From JABFRG01 sp038210445 (GTDB lineage: Bacteria; Myxococcota_A; Polyangia; Polyangiales; Polyangiaceae), in NCBI GenBank assembly GCA_038210445.1, contig JBBQWQ010000019.1:1-64000 (forward strand): a DNA stretch of 64,000 nucleotides. Direction: 5' to 3'. Below are positions 43,859-52,792 of this stretch, one piece after another (position 1 is the first letter of the stretch; each line of letters begins with the position of its first letter). The notes beneath the pieces were generated by a model. That model was not told the origin of the DNA. It worked only from the letters and a program-made list of their open reading frames with translations, and did no database searches. The position numbers were made by a program, and so were the translations under genes.

Positions 43859-44338
43859 ATGAACCGTCGCGACGCGCTCCTCACCACCGGATCCATGGTC
43901 GTCTCCGCCAGCCTCGGCGCCATCGCCTGCGGCGGCGGGCCTGCCGTTGCGCAGAACACCAAGACGCCGCCGGTGGGCTCGGCGCCGCCTCCCCACCATC
44001 ACGCGGGCGGCAACGGCGGCCTTACGGAATCTGCGGCCAATTGCTTCGCCAAGGGACAGGCGTGTCTCGCGCACTGCATCGGAATGCTGGCCGCCGGCGA
44101 CACCACCATGGCGGGCTGCGCGCCGGTGGTCCACGCCATGACCGCCGTCATGCAGTCGCTCACCGCGCTCGCTGCCGCAGGCTCGCCGCGCCTTCCGGCC
44201 TTCGCCAAGGTGGCGCTCGAGTTCTGCAAGGACTGCGAAGCCGAGTGCCGCAAGCACGCAGCGGTCCACCCGGTGTGCAAGGAGTGCGCCGACGCTTGCG
44301 CGCACACCGTCGCAGAAGCCCAGAAAATCGCCGCCTGA
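43859..44338 (+). CDS. Tat-exported Cys-rich four-helix bundle protein (copper-storage-like)
   Basis: A 159-residue protein. The N-terminus MNRRDALLTTGSMVVSASLG is a twin-arginine signal; an IAC at 22-24 could also make it a lipoprotein. After a His/Pro/Gly linker the mature part has ten cysteines in helix-compatible pairs (NCFAKGQACLAHCIG, then GC, then EFCKDCEAECRKHAAVHPVC, then KECADACAHT). This is the DUF326/Csp pattern, where thiols lining a four-helix bundle hold many Cu(I) ions. Export by Tat means folding, and possibly loading, before transport. It follows pgl by 10 bases but need not be related to it. Confidence 0.75.
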   Translation: MNRRDALLTTGSMVVSASLGAIACGGGPAVAQNTKTPPVGSAPPPHHHAGGNGGLTESAANCFAKGQACLAHCIGMLAAGDTTMAGCAPVVHAMTAVMQSLTALAAAGSPRLPAFAKVALEFCKDCEAECRKHAAVHPVCKECADACAHTVAEAQKIAA

Positions 44339-44366
44339 TCCGCCGCCAGGTGGGTACTCTCGGCTA

Positions 44367-45974
44367 GTGCAAAGCGCCCCGATCTTCCGGTTCAACGATC
44401 ACAAGGCCGAGCTCGTCGAGGAGGTCGTTCACCGCGTCACCACGCAGGTGAAGGATCCGCTCTTCGTTCTGAACGACGCTGCCTACCTCGAGACCCGTCG
44501 CCTGCAGCACAGCGGCGGCAGCGAGCTCGCGGAGTGGCGCAGTCTCGCCTCGGCCCTCGGGCGCATGGGCGAGACCGATCGCCGGAGCAAACTGCGGCAC
44601 TACGCGCAGCGCTACGCCTGGGATGTCGCCGGCAACTTCGACCCGCGGGTGTACAAGTTCGCGTCGCGGGCCATCGCGCCGCTGCTGGGCGCGCTCATGT
44701 CTCCCCGCGACACGGTCAAAAATCTGCCGGCTTCGCTCGACCTCGCCGCCCTCGATAGCCGCATCGCGGTGGAGGGCCCGCGGGACCACGTCCGCCGCCT
44801 GTGCGAGCTCGGCACCGTCGTGTTCGTTCCTACCCACCTTTCGAACCTCGACTCGGTGGCGTTCGGTTTCGCCATCGAGCGCGCTGGCTTCCCGCCCGCA
44901 ACCTATGGCGCGGGCAAGAACCTCTTCACCAACCCGGTGCTCTCCTTCTTCATGCACAACCTGGGCGCCTACCGGGTCGACCGGCGCCTTCGTCACTTGC
45001 TCTACAAAGAGGTGCTGAAGACCTACTCGTGCGTCCTCCTCGAGCGCGGCTACCACAGCTTGTTTTTTCCCGGCGGCACCCGCTCCCGCTCGGGCGGGGT
45101 GGAGCGGCGACTCAAGCTCGGCCTGGCCGGCACCGGCGTCGAGGCCTTCACGCGCACCACCATGGCGGGCAAGCCCAGGCGCGTCTTCTTCGTACCGGCC
45201 ACCATCAACTACCTCCTCACCCTCGAAGCAGAGACGCTCATCGACGATTTTCTCCAGGAAGAGGGGAAGGCGCGGTACCTCATCGAGGACGACGAATCGA
45301 CGCGCTTCGGCCGCGTCGCCGCCTTCATCAACAAGCTCATGGGCCTCGACGGCGCCTGCGTGATCCGCTTCTCGCAGCCGCTCGATTGCTTCGGCAACCT
45401 GGTCGACGACGACGGCAACTCGGTGGACGCCGGTGGTCGCACGGTCGACCCCACCAGCTACATTCTCGGTCGTGACGGAACGCCGGCCATCGATCCGGTG
45501 CGCGATGCGGAGTACACCCGCGAGCTCGGCGAGAGCATTGTGCGCAGCTTCCTCAAGGACACCGTGGCCATGCCGACCCACATCGTGGCGGCAGCGGCCT
45601 TCGCGCGTCTCAAGCAGAGCGTCGGTTCCGGCGATCTATTCGCCATGCTGCGGCACCGCGACGACGTGTCGGTGTCGCGGGCCGATCTGGCCGCCGACAT
45701 CGACGTGCTCTTGGAGAAGGCGCGGGCCCAGGAACGCATCGGCGCGCTCCAGCTGGCGGTGCCGCACGGCAACGGCCGCGACGTGCTCACCGCCGCCCTC
45801 AAGGCCTTCTCCGGCTATCACACCCACGAGGTGCTCTCGCCCCGGGGCGACGCGCTGCTGCTCACCGACACGCGTCTGCTTTTTTACTACCAGAACCGCC
45901 TGGCGGCGCACGGGCTCGCGGCCGACCACATTGCGCCGCGCGTGGCCAAGGCCGGAGCGCGGGTCGTCGCCTGA
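44367..45974 (+). CDS. Glycerol-3-phosphate acyltransferase-like protein
   Basis: A 535-residue protein with the acyltransferase motifs of the PlsB/PlsC fold. HLSNLD (H-x4-D) lies at about 153-158 with a THLSNLDSVAFGFAIERAGF context, and FPGGTRSRSG contacts the phosphate about 80 residues later. A further FFVPATINY block matches motif IV. The length fits a PlsB-type (sn-1) enzyme without the full mammalian N-terminus. It should transfer a fatty acyl group to glycerol-3-phosphate or a related polyol. GTG start. A hairpin with a T5 run lies about 90 bases after the stop. Confidence 0.8.
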   Translation: MQSAPIFRFNDHKAELVEEVVHRVTTQVKDPLFVLNDAAYLETRRLQHSGGSELAEWRSLASALGRMGETDRRSKLRHYAQRYAWDVAGNFDPRVYKFASRAIAPLLGALMSPRDTVKNLPASLDLAALDSRIAVEGPRDHVRRLCELGTVVFVPTHLSNLDSVAFGFAIERAGFPPATYGAGKNLFTNPVLSFFMHNLGAYRVDRRLRHLLYKEVLKTYSCVLLERGYHSLFFPGGTRSRSGGVERRLKLGLAGTGVEAFTRTTMAGKPRRVFFVPATINYLLTLEAETLIDDFLQEEGKARYLIEDDESTRFGRVAAFINKLMGLDGACVIRFSQPLDCFGNLVDDDGNSVDAGGRTVDPTSYILGRDGTPAIDPVRDAEYTRELGESIVRSFLKDTVAMPTHIVAAAAFARLKQSVGSGDLFAMLRHRDDVSVSRADLAADIDVLLEKARAQERIGALQLAVPHGNGRDVLTAALKAFSGYHTHEVLSPRGDALLLTDTRLLFYYQNRLAAHGLAADHIAPRVAKAGARVVA

Positions 45975-46063
45975 TCATCGGGCCAGTCCGGCGCGCGCGT
46001 TCGCCGCATTCGATCGCGCCATCGCGGCAAATCGCGACATCGGCGTGCGGCGCCCACGCAGAA

Positions 46064-46105
46064 ACGCCGACCCCGCCGCGGGCTCGGCGTAGAAACAGGC
46101 TTTTT
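46064..46105 (+). terminator. Possible terminator after the acyltransferase gene
   Basis: ACGCCGA (46064) pairs with TCGGCGT (46084); inside it, after one mismatch, CCCG pairs with CGGG around a 3-base loop. TTTTT follows 10 bases later. Confidence 0.4.
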
Positions 46106-46163
46106 CCGGGGCGCCGGTCTTGTTTCCGCCGTCAGTTGCGAATAGAACACTACGCCCCACCCC

Positions 46164-48275
46164 ATGAGCACGCCCGAGAACGAGAAGCCCACCGAAGCGA
46201 CGCCGCCCGCCGCGAGCGTCCCCGAAGCTGCCGCGCCTGCGGCAGAACCGGCCTCCGCTGCGGCCCCCCCGGTAGCCGAGCCTGCGTCTGCCGCCGCTTC
46301 GCAGTCGCCTGCCGACGCCCCCGCAGAGGGCGAAGGCGGTGACGATGGCGAAGAAGGCGACGAAGGCGAGAGCGAAGGCGGCGAAGGCGCCGGACCCGAA
46401 GCTGCCGCCCAAGCGGGCGACGCGCCTCGCAAGAAGCGCCGCCGCCGGCGGAAGAAGAAGAAGCCGGAAGGCGCCCTCGCTGCCGACGGTACGCCCGTGG
46501 AGCCCCGCGCGCCCGGTGAAGAGGGCGCGGAAGCGGCGCCCCAGCCGCAGCGTCAGAACCGCCCGAAGAAGCCGCCGGCGGACCGCGACCGCGAACGCGA
46601 GCGCCCGCCGTTCGGCGTGGGCGATATCGTGTTCGGCAAGGTCCTCGAGGTCACCGACGACGTGATGTTCATCGACCTCTCGGGCAAGGCCAAGGGCCTG
46701 TTCGACCTGCGCGAGCTCCTCATCCCCGAGGAAGAAGCCAAGGCCGCGCGCGAGCAAGCACGCGTCGATGCCGCCGCCGAGGCCGAAGAAGCCAAGGCCG
46801 ACGGCGCGAACGTCGAGGCTCCGCCGGGCGAAGCTCCGGCAGAAGCCGCATCGGCAGAAGCTGCTCCGGCCGAAGCACTGGTCGAGGCCGCACCGCCGGC
46901 CGAAGCCGCGGAGCCCGCAGCAGCGACCGAGACCGCCGAAGCCGCGCCCACCACCGAAGAAGCGCCGCAGACCGAGGTCACGCCCGCGGCTGCCGCTCCC
47001 GCCGAAGAAGCTCCGCAGCCGATGCTGCCGCGGGTCATCCTCGAGCCGGGCGCGCAGTTCGTCGGCGTGGTGCACAACGATGGCGGCCGCGGCGGTCTGG
47101 TGGTGGTCACCCACCACCCGGAGCGCGTGAGCAAGACCAAGCCGATGGTGGCTCAAGCCGCCAAGGACGGGTCGCTGGTGTTCGGCATCATCACCGGCGT
47201 CATCAAGGGTGGCGTCGAAGTCGACGTCGACGGCCTTCGCGCCTTCGCGCCCGCATCGCACATGGACGTGCGGCTGGGCGCCGATCTCTCGCCGCTCGTG
47301 GGCAAGCGGCTCCCGTTCGCGGTGAGCCAGTACGGCAAGCGCGGGCGCGACGTGGTGCTCTCGCGCCGCGCCATGCTCGAGGCCGAGGCCAAGGAGCACC
47401 GCGAGGCGGCGCTCAAGAACATCGAAGTGGGCGCAGACGTCGACGGCGTGGTCCGCACTGTCGTCACCTTCGGCGCCTTCATCGACATCGGCGGCATCGA
47501 GGGCCTCGTGCCCTTGAGCGAGATGAGCCACAACCGCAGCGACGGCCCCAGCGACGTCTTCAAGGTCGGCGAGACCGTGAAGGTGAAGATTCTTCGGGTC
47601 GACGATCGCGGCAAGCTCTGGCTCTCGCGTCGCGCCACTCTGCAGGATCCCTGGGCTGCTGTCGCCGAGAAGTACGCGGTCGGCACCCGGCACACCGGCA
47701 AGGTGGTTCGGCTCCACCCGGCAGGCGCCTTCGTGGAGCTCGAGAGCGGCGTCGACGGTCTCGTCCGAAAGGGCGATCTGTCGGTGAAGCGCATCGAGCA
47801 CCCAAGCGAGGTCGTCAAGGAAGGCGAGTCCATCGACGTCGTCGTCTCCTCCATCGACTCCCGCGGTAAGCGCATCGCGTTGCACCGGGCGCCGGAGGGC
47901 GATCAGGCCAACGAGCCGCCACAGAAGGTGATGCTCAACAAGAGCGTCAAGGTCGTCGTCGTGCTGGCCGAGGCGGCCGGCGTGGTGGTGCGCATTCTGG
48001 GTGTCACCGGCTGGCAGTCGCGGGGCTACATCACCGGTGGCGGCACCGGCACCGCTCGCGGCACCGAGCTGCGAAAAATCTTCCCCACCGGCAAGGAGCT
48101 CGACGCGAAGGTCATCGACATCGATGCCAAGCGCGGCGAGGTGAAGCTCTCCATCAAGGCCCTGAACGAGGATACCGAGCGCAACGCCTATCAGCAGTAC
48201 CGCCAGCAGGTGAAGCGCGAGGCCAAGTTCGGCACCTTCGCCGACCTCCTCGCCAAGCGAAACTCCGGGCAGTAA
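46164..48275 (+). CDS. Multi-S1-domain RNA-binding protein
   Basis: A 703-residue protein related to ribosomal protein S1 but with a different layout. Residues 1-145 are disordered, rich in Ala, Glu and Pro with a basic KKRRRRRKKKK-type patch (near 90). The first S1-like domain (GDIVFGKVLEVTDDVMFIDL, about 149) is interrupted by a long Ala/Glu-rich insert (about 200-290). Clear S1 domains then occur at about 330-410, 422-494 (GVVRTVVTFGAFIDIGGIEG) and 505-580 (HTGKVVRLHPAGAFVELESG), with a further divergent one to the end. Binding of mRNA or rRNA is expected. A strong bidirectional terminator follows the stop. Confidence 0.85.
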   Translation: MSTPENEKPTEATPPAASVPEAAAPAAEPASAAAPPVAEPASAAASQSPADAPAEGEGGDDGEEGDEGESEGGEGAGPEAAAQAGDAPRKKRRRRRKKKKPEGALAADGTPVEPRAPGEEGAEAAPQPQRQNRPKKPPADRDRERERPPFGVGDIVFGKVLEVTDDVMFIDLSGKAKGLFDLRELLIPEEEAKAAREQARVDAAAEAEEAKADGANVEAPPGEAPAEAASAEAAPAEALVEAAPPAEAAEPAAATETAEAAPTTEEAPQTEVTPAAAAPAEEAPQPMLPRVILEPGAQFVGVVHNDGGRGGLVVVTHHPERVSKTKPMVAQAAKDGSLVFGIITGVIKGGVEVDVDGLRAFAPASHMDVRLGADLSPLVGKRLPFAVSQYGKRGRDVVLSRRAMLEAEAKEHREAALKNIEVGADVDGVVRTVVTFGAFIDIGGIEGLVPLSEMSHNRSDGPSDVFKVGETVKVKILRVDDRGKLWLSRRATLQDPWAAVAEKYAVGTRHTGKVVRLHPAGAFVELESGVDGLVRKGDLSVKRIEHPSEVVKEGESIDVVVSSIDSRGKRIALHRAPEGDQANEPPQKVMLNKSVKVVVVLAEAAGVVVRILGVTGWQSRGYITGGGTGTARGTELRKIFPTGKELDAKVIDIDAKRGEVKLSIKALNEDTERNAYQQYRQQVKREAKFGTFADLLAKRNSGQ

Positions 48276-48281
48276 AACTGC

Positions 48282-48294
48282 TTGTAGGTTGCAC
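48282..48294. repeat. Dispersed dyad site 17
   Basis: TTGTAGGTTGCAC, 6 bases after the S1-protein stop and directly before its terminator. Confidence 0.6.
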
Positions 48295-48295
48295 G

Positions 48296-48325
48296 AAAGC
48301 CCGCCTCTTCCGGAGGCGGGCTTTT
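48296..48325. terminator. Bidirectional Rho-independent terminator
   Basis: A 9-bp GC stem (GCCCGCCTC and GAGGCGGGC) extended by three A-T pairs, 5-base loop, with AAA on the left and TTTT on the right. It ends the S1 gene (plus) and the RCC1 gene (minus, stop at 48327). Confidence 0.85.
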
Positions 48326-48326
48326 G

Positions 48327-49721
48327 CTATTCCAGGACCAGCGCCGGCAGGTTGCTGCCGCTGGTTTCGGGCGATCCGCCGCGGTCCTGGGCGTCGCCCA
48401 GCCCCAGCTGTCCGTGGTCGTTCTGACCCCAGCATTTCAGCACGCCACTACCCAGCAGCGCGCAGGCGTGCGCGCGCCCGCAGGTGAGCTGCGCGGCGGC
48501 GCTTCCGGCGCCCAGATCTACGGCGGGAAGGTTGGGGCCCATGGTCCCCGGCGAGGCGCCCCGCGCGCTCGCGTCGCCGAGCCCCAGCTGCCCATGGTCG
48601 TTTTTGCCCCAGCACTTTACCCGGCCGTCCTCCGAGAGCGCGCACGAGAAGCCTTCGCCCGCGCACAGCGCATGGGAGACGAAGTCCGGGCCGAGATCGA
48701 CGCCCCGAAGGTCGAGCATGTCGCGCTTGGCCCCGCCGACGTCGCCGGCGGCGCCGCTCCCGAGGGCGCCCGCATCGCCGGCGCCCCAGCACACGGTCTC
48801 GAAGTCGTCGAGGATGGCGCAGTTGTGGAGCGCCCCGGCGGCCACCAAGAGCGGTGAACGACGCGTACCGGTGGCGTCGACGCCGAAGTCGATGGTCCCG
48901 AGCTTGCCCATCTCGCCGGGGCCGTTGCCGCGCGCGGCGGTGTCGCCTTGGCCGAGCTGACCATGGGCGCCCGAGCCCCAGCACTTGAGCGCAGCGCCGC
49001 CGGCGCCTTCGAGCAGCGCGCAGGAGTGGGCCCGTCCGGCTGCGATGCTGCGCGCCGGCGCGGCCAGCGTGACCGAAGGAAGCGCGCGCATGTCGCCCGG
49101 CTTGGAGCCGACCGTCTGCCCGCTGTCGTAGCCGAGCTGCCCCGACGACCCGAGGCCCCAACAGCGCACTTCGCCGCCACCTTCGAGCGTGCAGCTGTGT
49201 GCGTCGCCTGCCGTCAGGTTCTGCAGGCCGGGCAGCGGAAGCGCCGGAACGAGCGCGAGGCCGCCATTCACTTGCGCTGTAGCCTCGGTGCCCAGCCGTC
49301 CGTTCTCGCCTGCGCCCCAGCACTTGGCGCTCCCGCCGGAGAGGAGGGCGCAGCTGTGGGCCGCGCCGAGCGCCACGTCGACCACGGCGCCGCCGAGGTC
49401 GAGGGCCGCAATCGAGGCTACCGACTCTCCCGGTGCGGCAGCGCGGTCGCGCAGATCGCCCAACCCTAGCTGCCCGTCGCCGTTGCGGCCCCAGCAGCGG
49501 GCCGACCCATTCTTGTAGAGTGCACAGGTATGGTCACCGCCCGCGCGCACCAAACGCAGCGGACCTGGCACCACCGGTATCGAAGCGTCGAGGCTGGCGT
49601 CACGCGCCGGCCGCGGCGCCGCATCGCCCAGATTCTCGACGCCGCTACCCGAGAGCGTGATGCCGCAGGCAGCTGCCGCAGAGGCGAGCGCGAGGGCCAG
49701 TGCCGCGGCGCGCAGGCGCAT
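48327..49721 (-). CDS. RCC1-repeat beta-propeller lipoprotein
   Basis: A 464-residue lipoprotein with signal peptide ending ASAAAAC. From about 55 to the end it is built of RCC1-type blades, each with the form HTCALYKNGSARCWGRNGDG followed by QLGLGD; I count about seven, with regular Cys pairs that may be disulfides. RCC1-like propellers bind proteins; many occur on myxobacterial surfaces. Its ATG overlaps the stop of the preceding minus-strand gene by one base (TGATG), so it is coupled to the ilvE/lipoprotein operon. Confidence 0.85.
   Translation of the reverse strand: MRLRAAALALALASAAAACGITLSGSGVENLGDAAPRPARDASLDASIPVVPGPLRLVRAGGDHTCALYKNGSARCWGRNGDGQLGLGDLRDRAAAPGESVASIAALDLGGAVVDVALGAAHSCALLSGGSAKCWGAGENGRLGTEATAQVNGGLALVPALPLPGLQNLTAGDAHSCTLEGGGEVRCWGLGSSGQLGYDSGQTVGSKPGDMRALPSVTLAAPARSIAAGRAHSCALLEGAGGAALKCWGSGAHGQLGQGDTAARGNGPGEMGKLGTIDFGVDATGTRRSPLLVAAGALHNCAILDDFETVCWGAGDAGALGSGAAGDVGGAKRDMLDLRGVDLGPDFVSHALCAGEGFSCALSEDGRVKCWGKNDHGQLGLGDASARGASPGTMGPNLPAVDLGAGSAAAQLTCGRAHACALLGSGVLKCWGQNDHGQLGLGDAQDRGGSPETSGSNLPALVLE
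49513..49525. repeat. Dispersed dyad site 18
   Basis: TTGTAGAGTGCAC in the RCC1 gene, encoding Cys-Ala-Leu-Tyr-Lys with GCA. Confidence 0.6.
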
Positions 49722-50449
49722 CAGGGTTTCTCTTTGGGGGCGTCGGCGTCCCAGGTGGTGCGCGGCGGATCGAGGCGGATGGCCCCGAGAATCTTGGTGC
49801 GCGCCACCGCCAGCCGATGCGAGAGCACGGCCTCGTCGGCAGCGCCGCCGTCTCCCCGCGTGGCCACCTCGCTCGTGAAGTGAAAAAAGAGGCAGGTACG
49901 AAGGAAGGCGCCGGTCGCAAACAGGTGGCCCACCAGCCTGTCGGGGCTCGACGGCGCGCTCGGTCCGCTTCCGCTGCTGGGCCGCCGACCCGCCACAGCG
50001 CCGGTAGCGCCCAGCGCGATCCAGATGCGGGTGTCGTACGCCTCCGGCCCCACGGTGATCTCGTCGGCCACCAGGGTGAGCCCTTCGTCGGTCACCAGGC
50101 CCCGGCGCTTGGCCGCTTCCCGGCACTTGTTTCGGTTCATCAGGTCGTCCTCGCGAAAGACCGAGAGGATGATGCGCGAAGAAGTGCTGTCGTGCCGGGC
50201 AGAAAGCTCCGGCTCGCGGTGGTCGTCGATGCGCCAGGTCTTGCCCTCGGGCAAGGGCAACGTCAGCTGAAAGCGTTGCGAGTGAAAGCTTCCCCAGCTG
50301 GTTTCGGAGAGCTCGAGGGCGCCCGGCGCATGCGCATCGCCTTTCGCCGCGGAGCCCGCACCGGGAACGCGCGGGGCGTCGTCCACCGCCGGAGCGCACG
50401 CCGCCCCGAGCAGCAGCGCGACCCCGGCGATCCGTGCGCGATCCCTCAA
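49721..50449 (-). CDS. Lipoprotein of unknown function
   Basis: A 242-residue lipoprotein. I choose the TTG at 50449, which overlaps the ilvE stop (TTGA) and gives MRDRARIAGVALLLGAAC; a GTG at 50464 would add five residues. The mature part has mixed beta strands (SQRFQLTLPLPEGKTWRIDD, SRIILSVFREDDL) and two conserved-looking Cys (RNKCREAAKRR and FLRTCLFFHF). No family recognised. It sits between ilvE and the RCC1 gene with overlaps on both sides. Confidence 0.6.
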   Translation of the reverse strand: MRDRARIAGVALLLGAACAPAVDDAPRVPGAGSAAKGDAHAPGALELSETSWGSFHSQRFQLTLPLPEGKTWRIDDHREPELSARHDSTSSRIILSVFREDDLMNRNKCREAAKRRGLVTDEGLTLVADEITVGPEAYDTRIWIALGATGAVAGRRPSSGSGPSAPSSPDRLVGHLFATGAFLRTCLFFHFTSEVATRGDGGAADEAVLSHRLAVARTKILGAIRLDPPRTTWDADAPKEKP

Positions 50450-51366
50450 ACCTTGGTGAGCCACGCGGCGTGCGCCGTGTCGCTGCCGCGCACCACGTCG
50501 AAGAAGAGCTCTTGAATGCGCTTGGTGATGGGGCCCACAGTGCCTTCGCCGATGGGCCGGTTGTCGACCTCGCGAACCGGCGTCACCTCGGCAGCGGTGC
50601 CGGTGAAGAACACCTCGTCGGCCAGCCACAGCTGGTCGCGGGTGACGCGCGTTTCTTTGACCTCGACCCCGAGCTCACGAGCGAGCTGCATGACGGTGTC
50701 GCGGGTGATGCCTTCGAGGATCGACGAGGACAGGTCGGGCGTGTAGAGTACACCCTTCTTCACGAGGAAGATGTTCTCGCCAGAGCCTTCGGACACGTAG
50801 CCGTTGGCGTCGAGCATGATGGCTTCGTCGTAGCCGCCGAACTTCGCCTCGCGCTTGGCGAGCACGCTGTTGGTATACTGGCCGGCCAGCTTGGCCTTGG
50901 CCAAGCTGATGTTGATGTGGTGCCGCGCGAAGGAGCTGATCTTCGTGCGAATGCCGGTCTTCAGCGCTTCTTCGCCCAGGTAGGCGCCCCACTTCCAGGC
51001 GATGACCGAGGTGCGGCAGGGGTTGTTGGGGGCGTAGATGCCCATGGCGCCGTCGCCCATGTACACCATGGGGCGCAGGTAGCCGTCTTCCATGGAGTTG
51101 GCGCGGAGGAGCTCGGCGCAGGCCTGCATCACGTCTTCGCGGGTGAACTTTGGGGCGAGCAGGGCGAGCTTGCACGTGTCGAACAGCCGGTCGATGTGAT
51201 CGCGCAGGCGGAACACGTAGGTCTGGCCGTCGGCGCGCTTGTAGGCGCGAATGCCTTCGAAGGCGGCGACGCCGTAGTGCAGCGAATGCGTGAGAATGTG
51301 AACGTTGGCGTCCTCCCAATCGACGAGCTCACCATCCATCCAGATCTTCTTGAGTTTATCCACCAT
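50446..51366 (-). CDS. ilvE: Branched-chain amino acid aminotransferase
   Basis: A 306-residue fold-type IV PLP enzyme catalysing the last step of valine, leucine and isoleucine synthesis (and their first breakdown step). Motifs: HSLHYGVAAFEGIRAYKR near 33, LRPMVYMGDGAMGIYAPN, KLAGQYTNSVLAKREAKFGG with the PLP lysine, EAIMLDANGYVSEGSGENIF, and the C-terminal GTAAEVTPVREVD. Length is typical. It starts the three-gene operon with two lipoproteins; the functional link is not obvious. Confidence 0.93.
   Translation of the reverse strand: MVDKLKKIWMDGELVDWEDANVHILTHSLHYGVAAFEGIRAYKRADGQTYVFRLRDHIDRLFDTCKLALLAPKFTREDVMQACAELLRANSMEDGYLRPMVYMGDGAMGIYAPNNPCRTSVIAWKWGAYLGEEALKTGIRTKISSFARHHINISLAKAKLAGQYTNSVLAKREAKFGGYDEAIMLDANGYVSEGSGENIFLVKKGVLYTPDLSSSILEGITRDTVMQLARELGVEVKETRVTRDQLWLADEVFFTGTAAEVTPVREVDNRPIGEGTVGPITKRIQELFFDVVRGSDTAHAAWLTKV
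50741..50753. repeat. Dispersed dyad site 19
   Basis: GTGTAGAGTACAC, perfectly self-complementary arms, in ilvE, encoding Gly-Val-Leu-Tyr-Thr with GTA. Confidence 0.65.
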
Positions 51367-51540
51367 GCGTCGCTCCGAGGACCGCGCCGCCGAGGCGTCG
51401 CGCGCCGAGAAAACCGGGGGTTTGGGGTACCCACGCCATCGTTCGAAGGTGGCGGGAGGACCCTCAAATCGTCATAGTCTCGCCGTCTCGGGAGAGCCAG
51501 CAGGAAACGTCGCCCCTCGTCGCAGCGCCGCGTTAGGCCC

Positions 51541-52248
51541 TCAACGACGCAGCAAGACGTAGACCGCTCCGCTGCCACCATCGCCGGCGGTGGCGGAGGC
51601 GAAGGCGTCGACGTGCTCGCGGGCGCCGCCCTGGGAGAGCCACGCGGCAATTTCGCCCCGCAAGACCGCGAACCCGCCCGGGCTCCCATGACCTTTGCCG
51701 TGAATCACCCGCACGCACTTTTCCCGGCGCGTCCGCATCTGCGCGAGAAACGCCACCAGGCGCGGCTGGGCCTCGGAGGCTGTCAATCCGTGCAGGTCGA
51801 GGGTTCCATCTACCGGAAACGCGCCATGTCGGAGCTTGCGAAGGGTTTGCGGTGGCACGTCCACGCGCCGGCCTTCGAGCTGCTCTCCGTCGTCGGTCAC
51901 CTCGAACGCCACCTCCGCCATGGCCAGGTCGCGCAGACGGACCCGTGCGTCTTCGGTCTCGGCGCGCGCTTCGGTGGCGGCCTTCTGCGCGTCGTCGCGG
52001 GAGCTCCCCTCGGTCAGGGCAGCGGCCTTGGGCAGGCGCTTGGGCGCGCCGTCGAGTGGGGCGACGCCGCCCATGAGGCGGGCGAACGACATGTCTTCCT
52101 CGCCAGGCGAAGGCCGCGCCGCCGCGCGCGGAGGGGGCGCTTTGGGCTTCTTGCCGGCGGCCTTTTGCGCCTCTTCCTCGCGAGCGAGCTTGTCCTTCAG
52201 CTCCTTCAGCTTGGCAAAGGGCGAGGCGTCCTGCGCTTTCTTCTTCAT
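51541..52248 (-). CDS. Smr-domain protein
   Basis: A 235-residue protein. Residues 1-130 are a charged Lys/Glu/Ala-rich, partly coiled region (KLKELKDKLAREEEAQKAAG). The C-terminal ~95 residues are a Smr domain with DLHGLTASEAQPRLVAFLAQ and VIHGKGHGSPGGFAVLRGEI, the LDxH and HGKG motifs of the family. Smr domains cleave or nick nucleic acids in MutS2 and in ribosome-collision rescue factors. It is last in the four-gene Nudix operon, starting in an ATGA overlap. Confidence 0.85.
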   Translation of the reverse strand: MKKKAQDASPFAKLKELKDKLAREEEAQKAAGKKPKAPPPRAAARPSPGEEDMSFARLMGGVAPLDGAPKRLPKAAALTEGSSRDDAQKAATEARAETEDARVRLRDLAMAEVAFEVTDDGEQLEGRRVDVPPQTLRKLRHGAFPVDGTLDLHGLTASEAQPRLVAFLAQMRTRREKCVRVIHGKGHGSPGGFAVLRGEIAAWLSQGGAREHVDAFASATAGDGGSGAVYVLLRR

Positions 52249-52502
52249 GGCCCCTGCATGCGCGCGCGAACAGCGCTCCGCACCGACTGGATGCCGGTGA
52301 GCACGCCGTCTTCGTAGTGCCAGTCTGGGTCGTCGAGCTCGGGGAAGTCGTGCGGGTTCTTGATGTCGTCGGCGGTGATGCCGGGCTTCAGGCGCCGCGC
52401 CAGGTCCACCACCTTGCCTTGCTGCAGGGTTTCCATGTCCGCCAGCAGCGCCTCGAGGTCATCGAGGCTGATGGCGGGTGCCTTCGTATCTTCCATGGTC
52501 AT
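52245..52502 (-). CDS. Small acidic protein in the Nudix/ferredoxin operon
   Basis: An 85-residue protein, MTMEDTKAPAISLDDLEALL onward, fitted between two genes by ATGA overlaps on both sides (52499-52502 and 52245-52248). It is acidic, largely helical at the start, then GITADDIKNPHDFPELDDPD and WHYEDGVLTGIQSVRSAV. No cysteines. The tight coupling and normal codon use make it a real gene. Function unknown; a partner of the adjacent ferredoxin is possible. Confidence 0.65.
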   Translation of the reverse strand: MTMEDTKAPAISLDDLEALLADMETLQQGKVVDLARRLKPGITADDIKNPHDFPELDDPDWHYEDGVLTGIQSVRSAVRARMQGP

Positions 52503-52792
52503 GCGTCCTCGAGCAGTGTGATGGCGTCGGTCTCGTCCACGTCGCGGAAAATGCCGCGCCCATCTTCGGCGTGCCGCGCGACGGTGGCGCCCCGCTTGGG
52601 GCAGATCCCCATGCAGTAGGTCTTCGTAACCCACACCCGCTGCACCATCCCCCGGCGCAGGCTCTCGTCCTTGAGGAGCTTGAAGACCCGCTCGCCGTCT
52701 TCGCCGCAGCCGGGGCCGAGCGGGTTGTCGTGGGCGCGCACGTTCGCGCACACAAAAAGGTGCACCCGCGGCAGTTGTGGGGCGCGGATCAC
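52499..52792 (-). CDS. Thioredoxin-like (2Fe-2S) ferredoxin
   Basis: A 97-residue protein of the shethna-/thioredoxin-like ferredoxin type, starting at a GTG overlapping the Nudix stop. Cysteines fall in the family pattern: one in LFVCANVRAHDNPLGPGCGE (C-x12-C) and a second pair in YCMGICPKRGAT (C-x3-C). These should bind one 2Fe-2S cluster for one-electron transfer. The redox partner is unknown; the operon links it to a Nudix hydrolase, a small acidic protein and a Smr nuclease-type domain. Confidence 0.85.
   Translation of the reverse strand: MIRAPQLPRVHLFVCANVRAHDNPLGPGCGEDGERVFKLLKDESLRRGMVQRVWVTKTYCMGICPKRGATVARHAEDGRGIFRDVDETDAITLLEDA

Noticed and set aside
45975..47885. A 636-codon open frame opposite the S1-protein gene
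   Set aside because: Antisense shadow; the plus-strand frame has clear S1 domains and a terminator.
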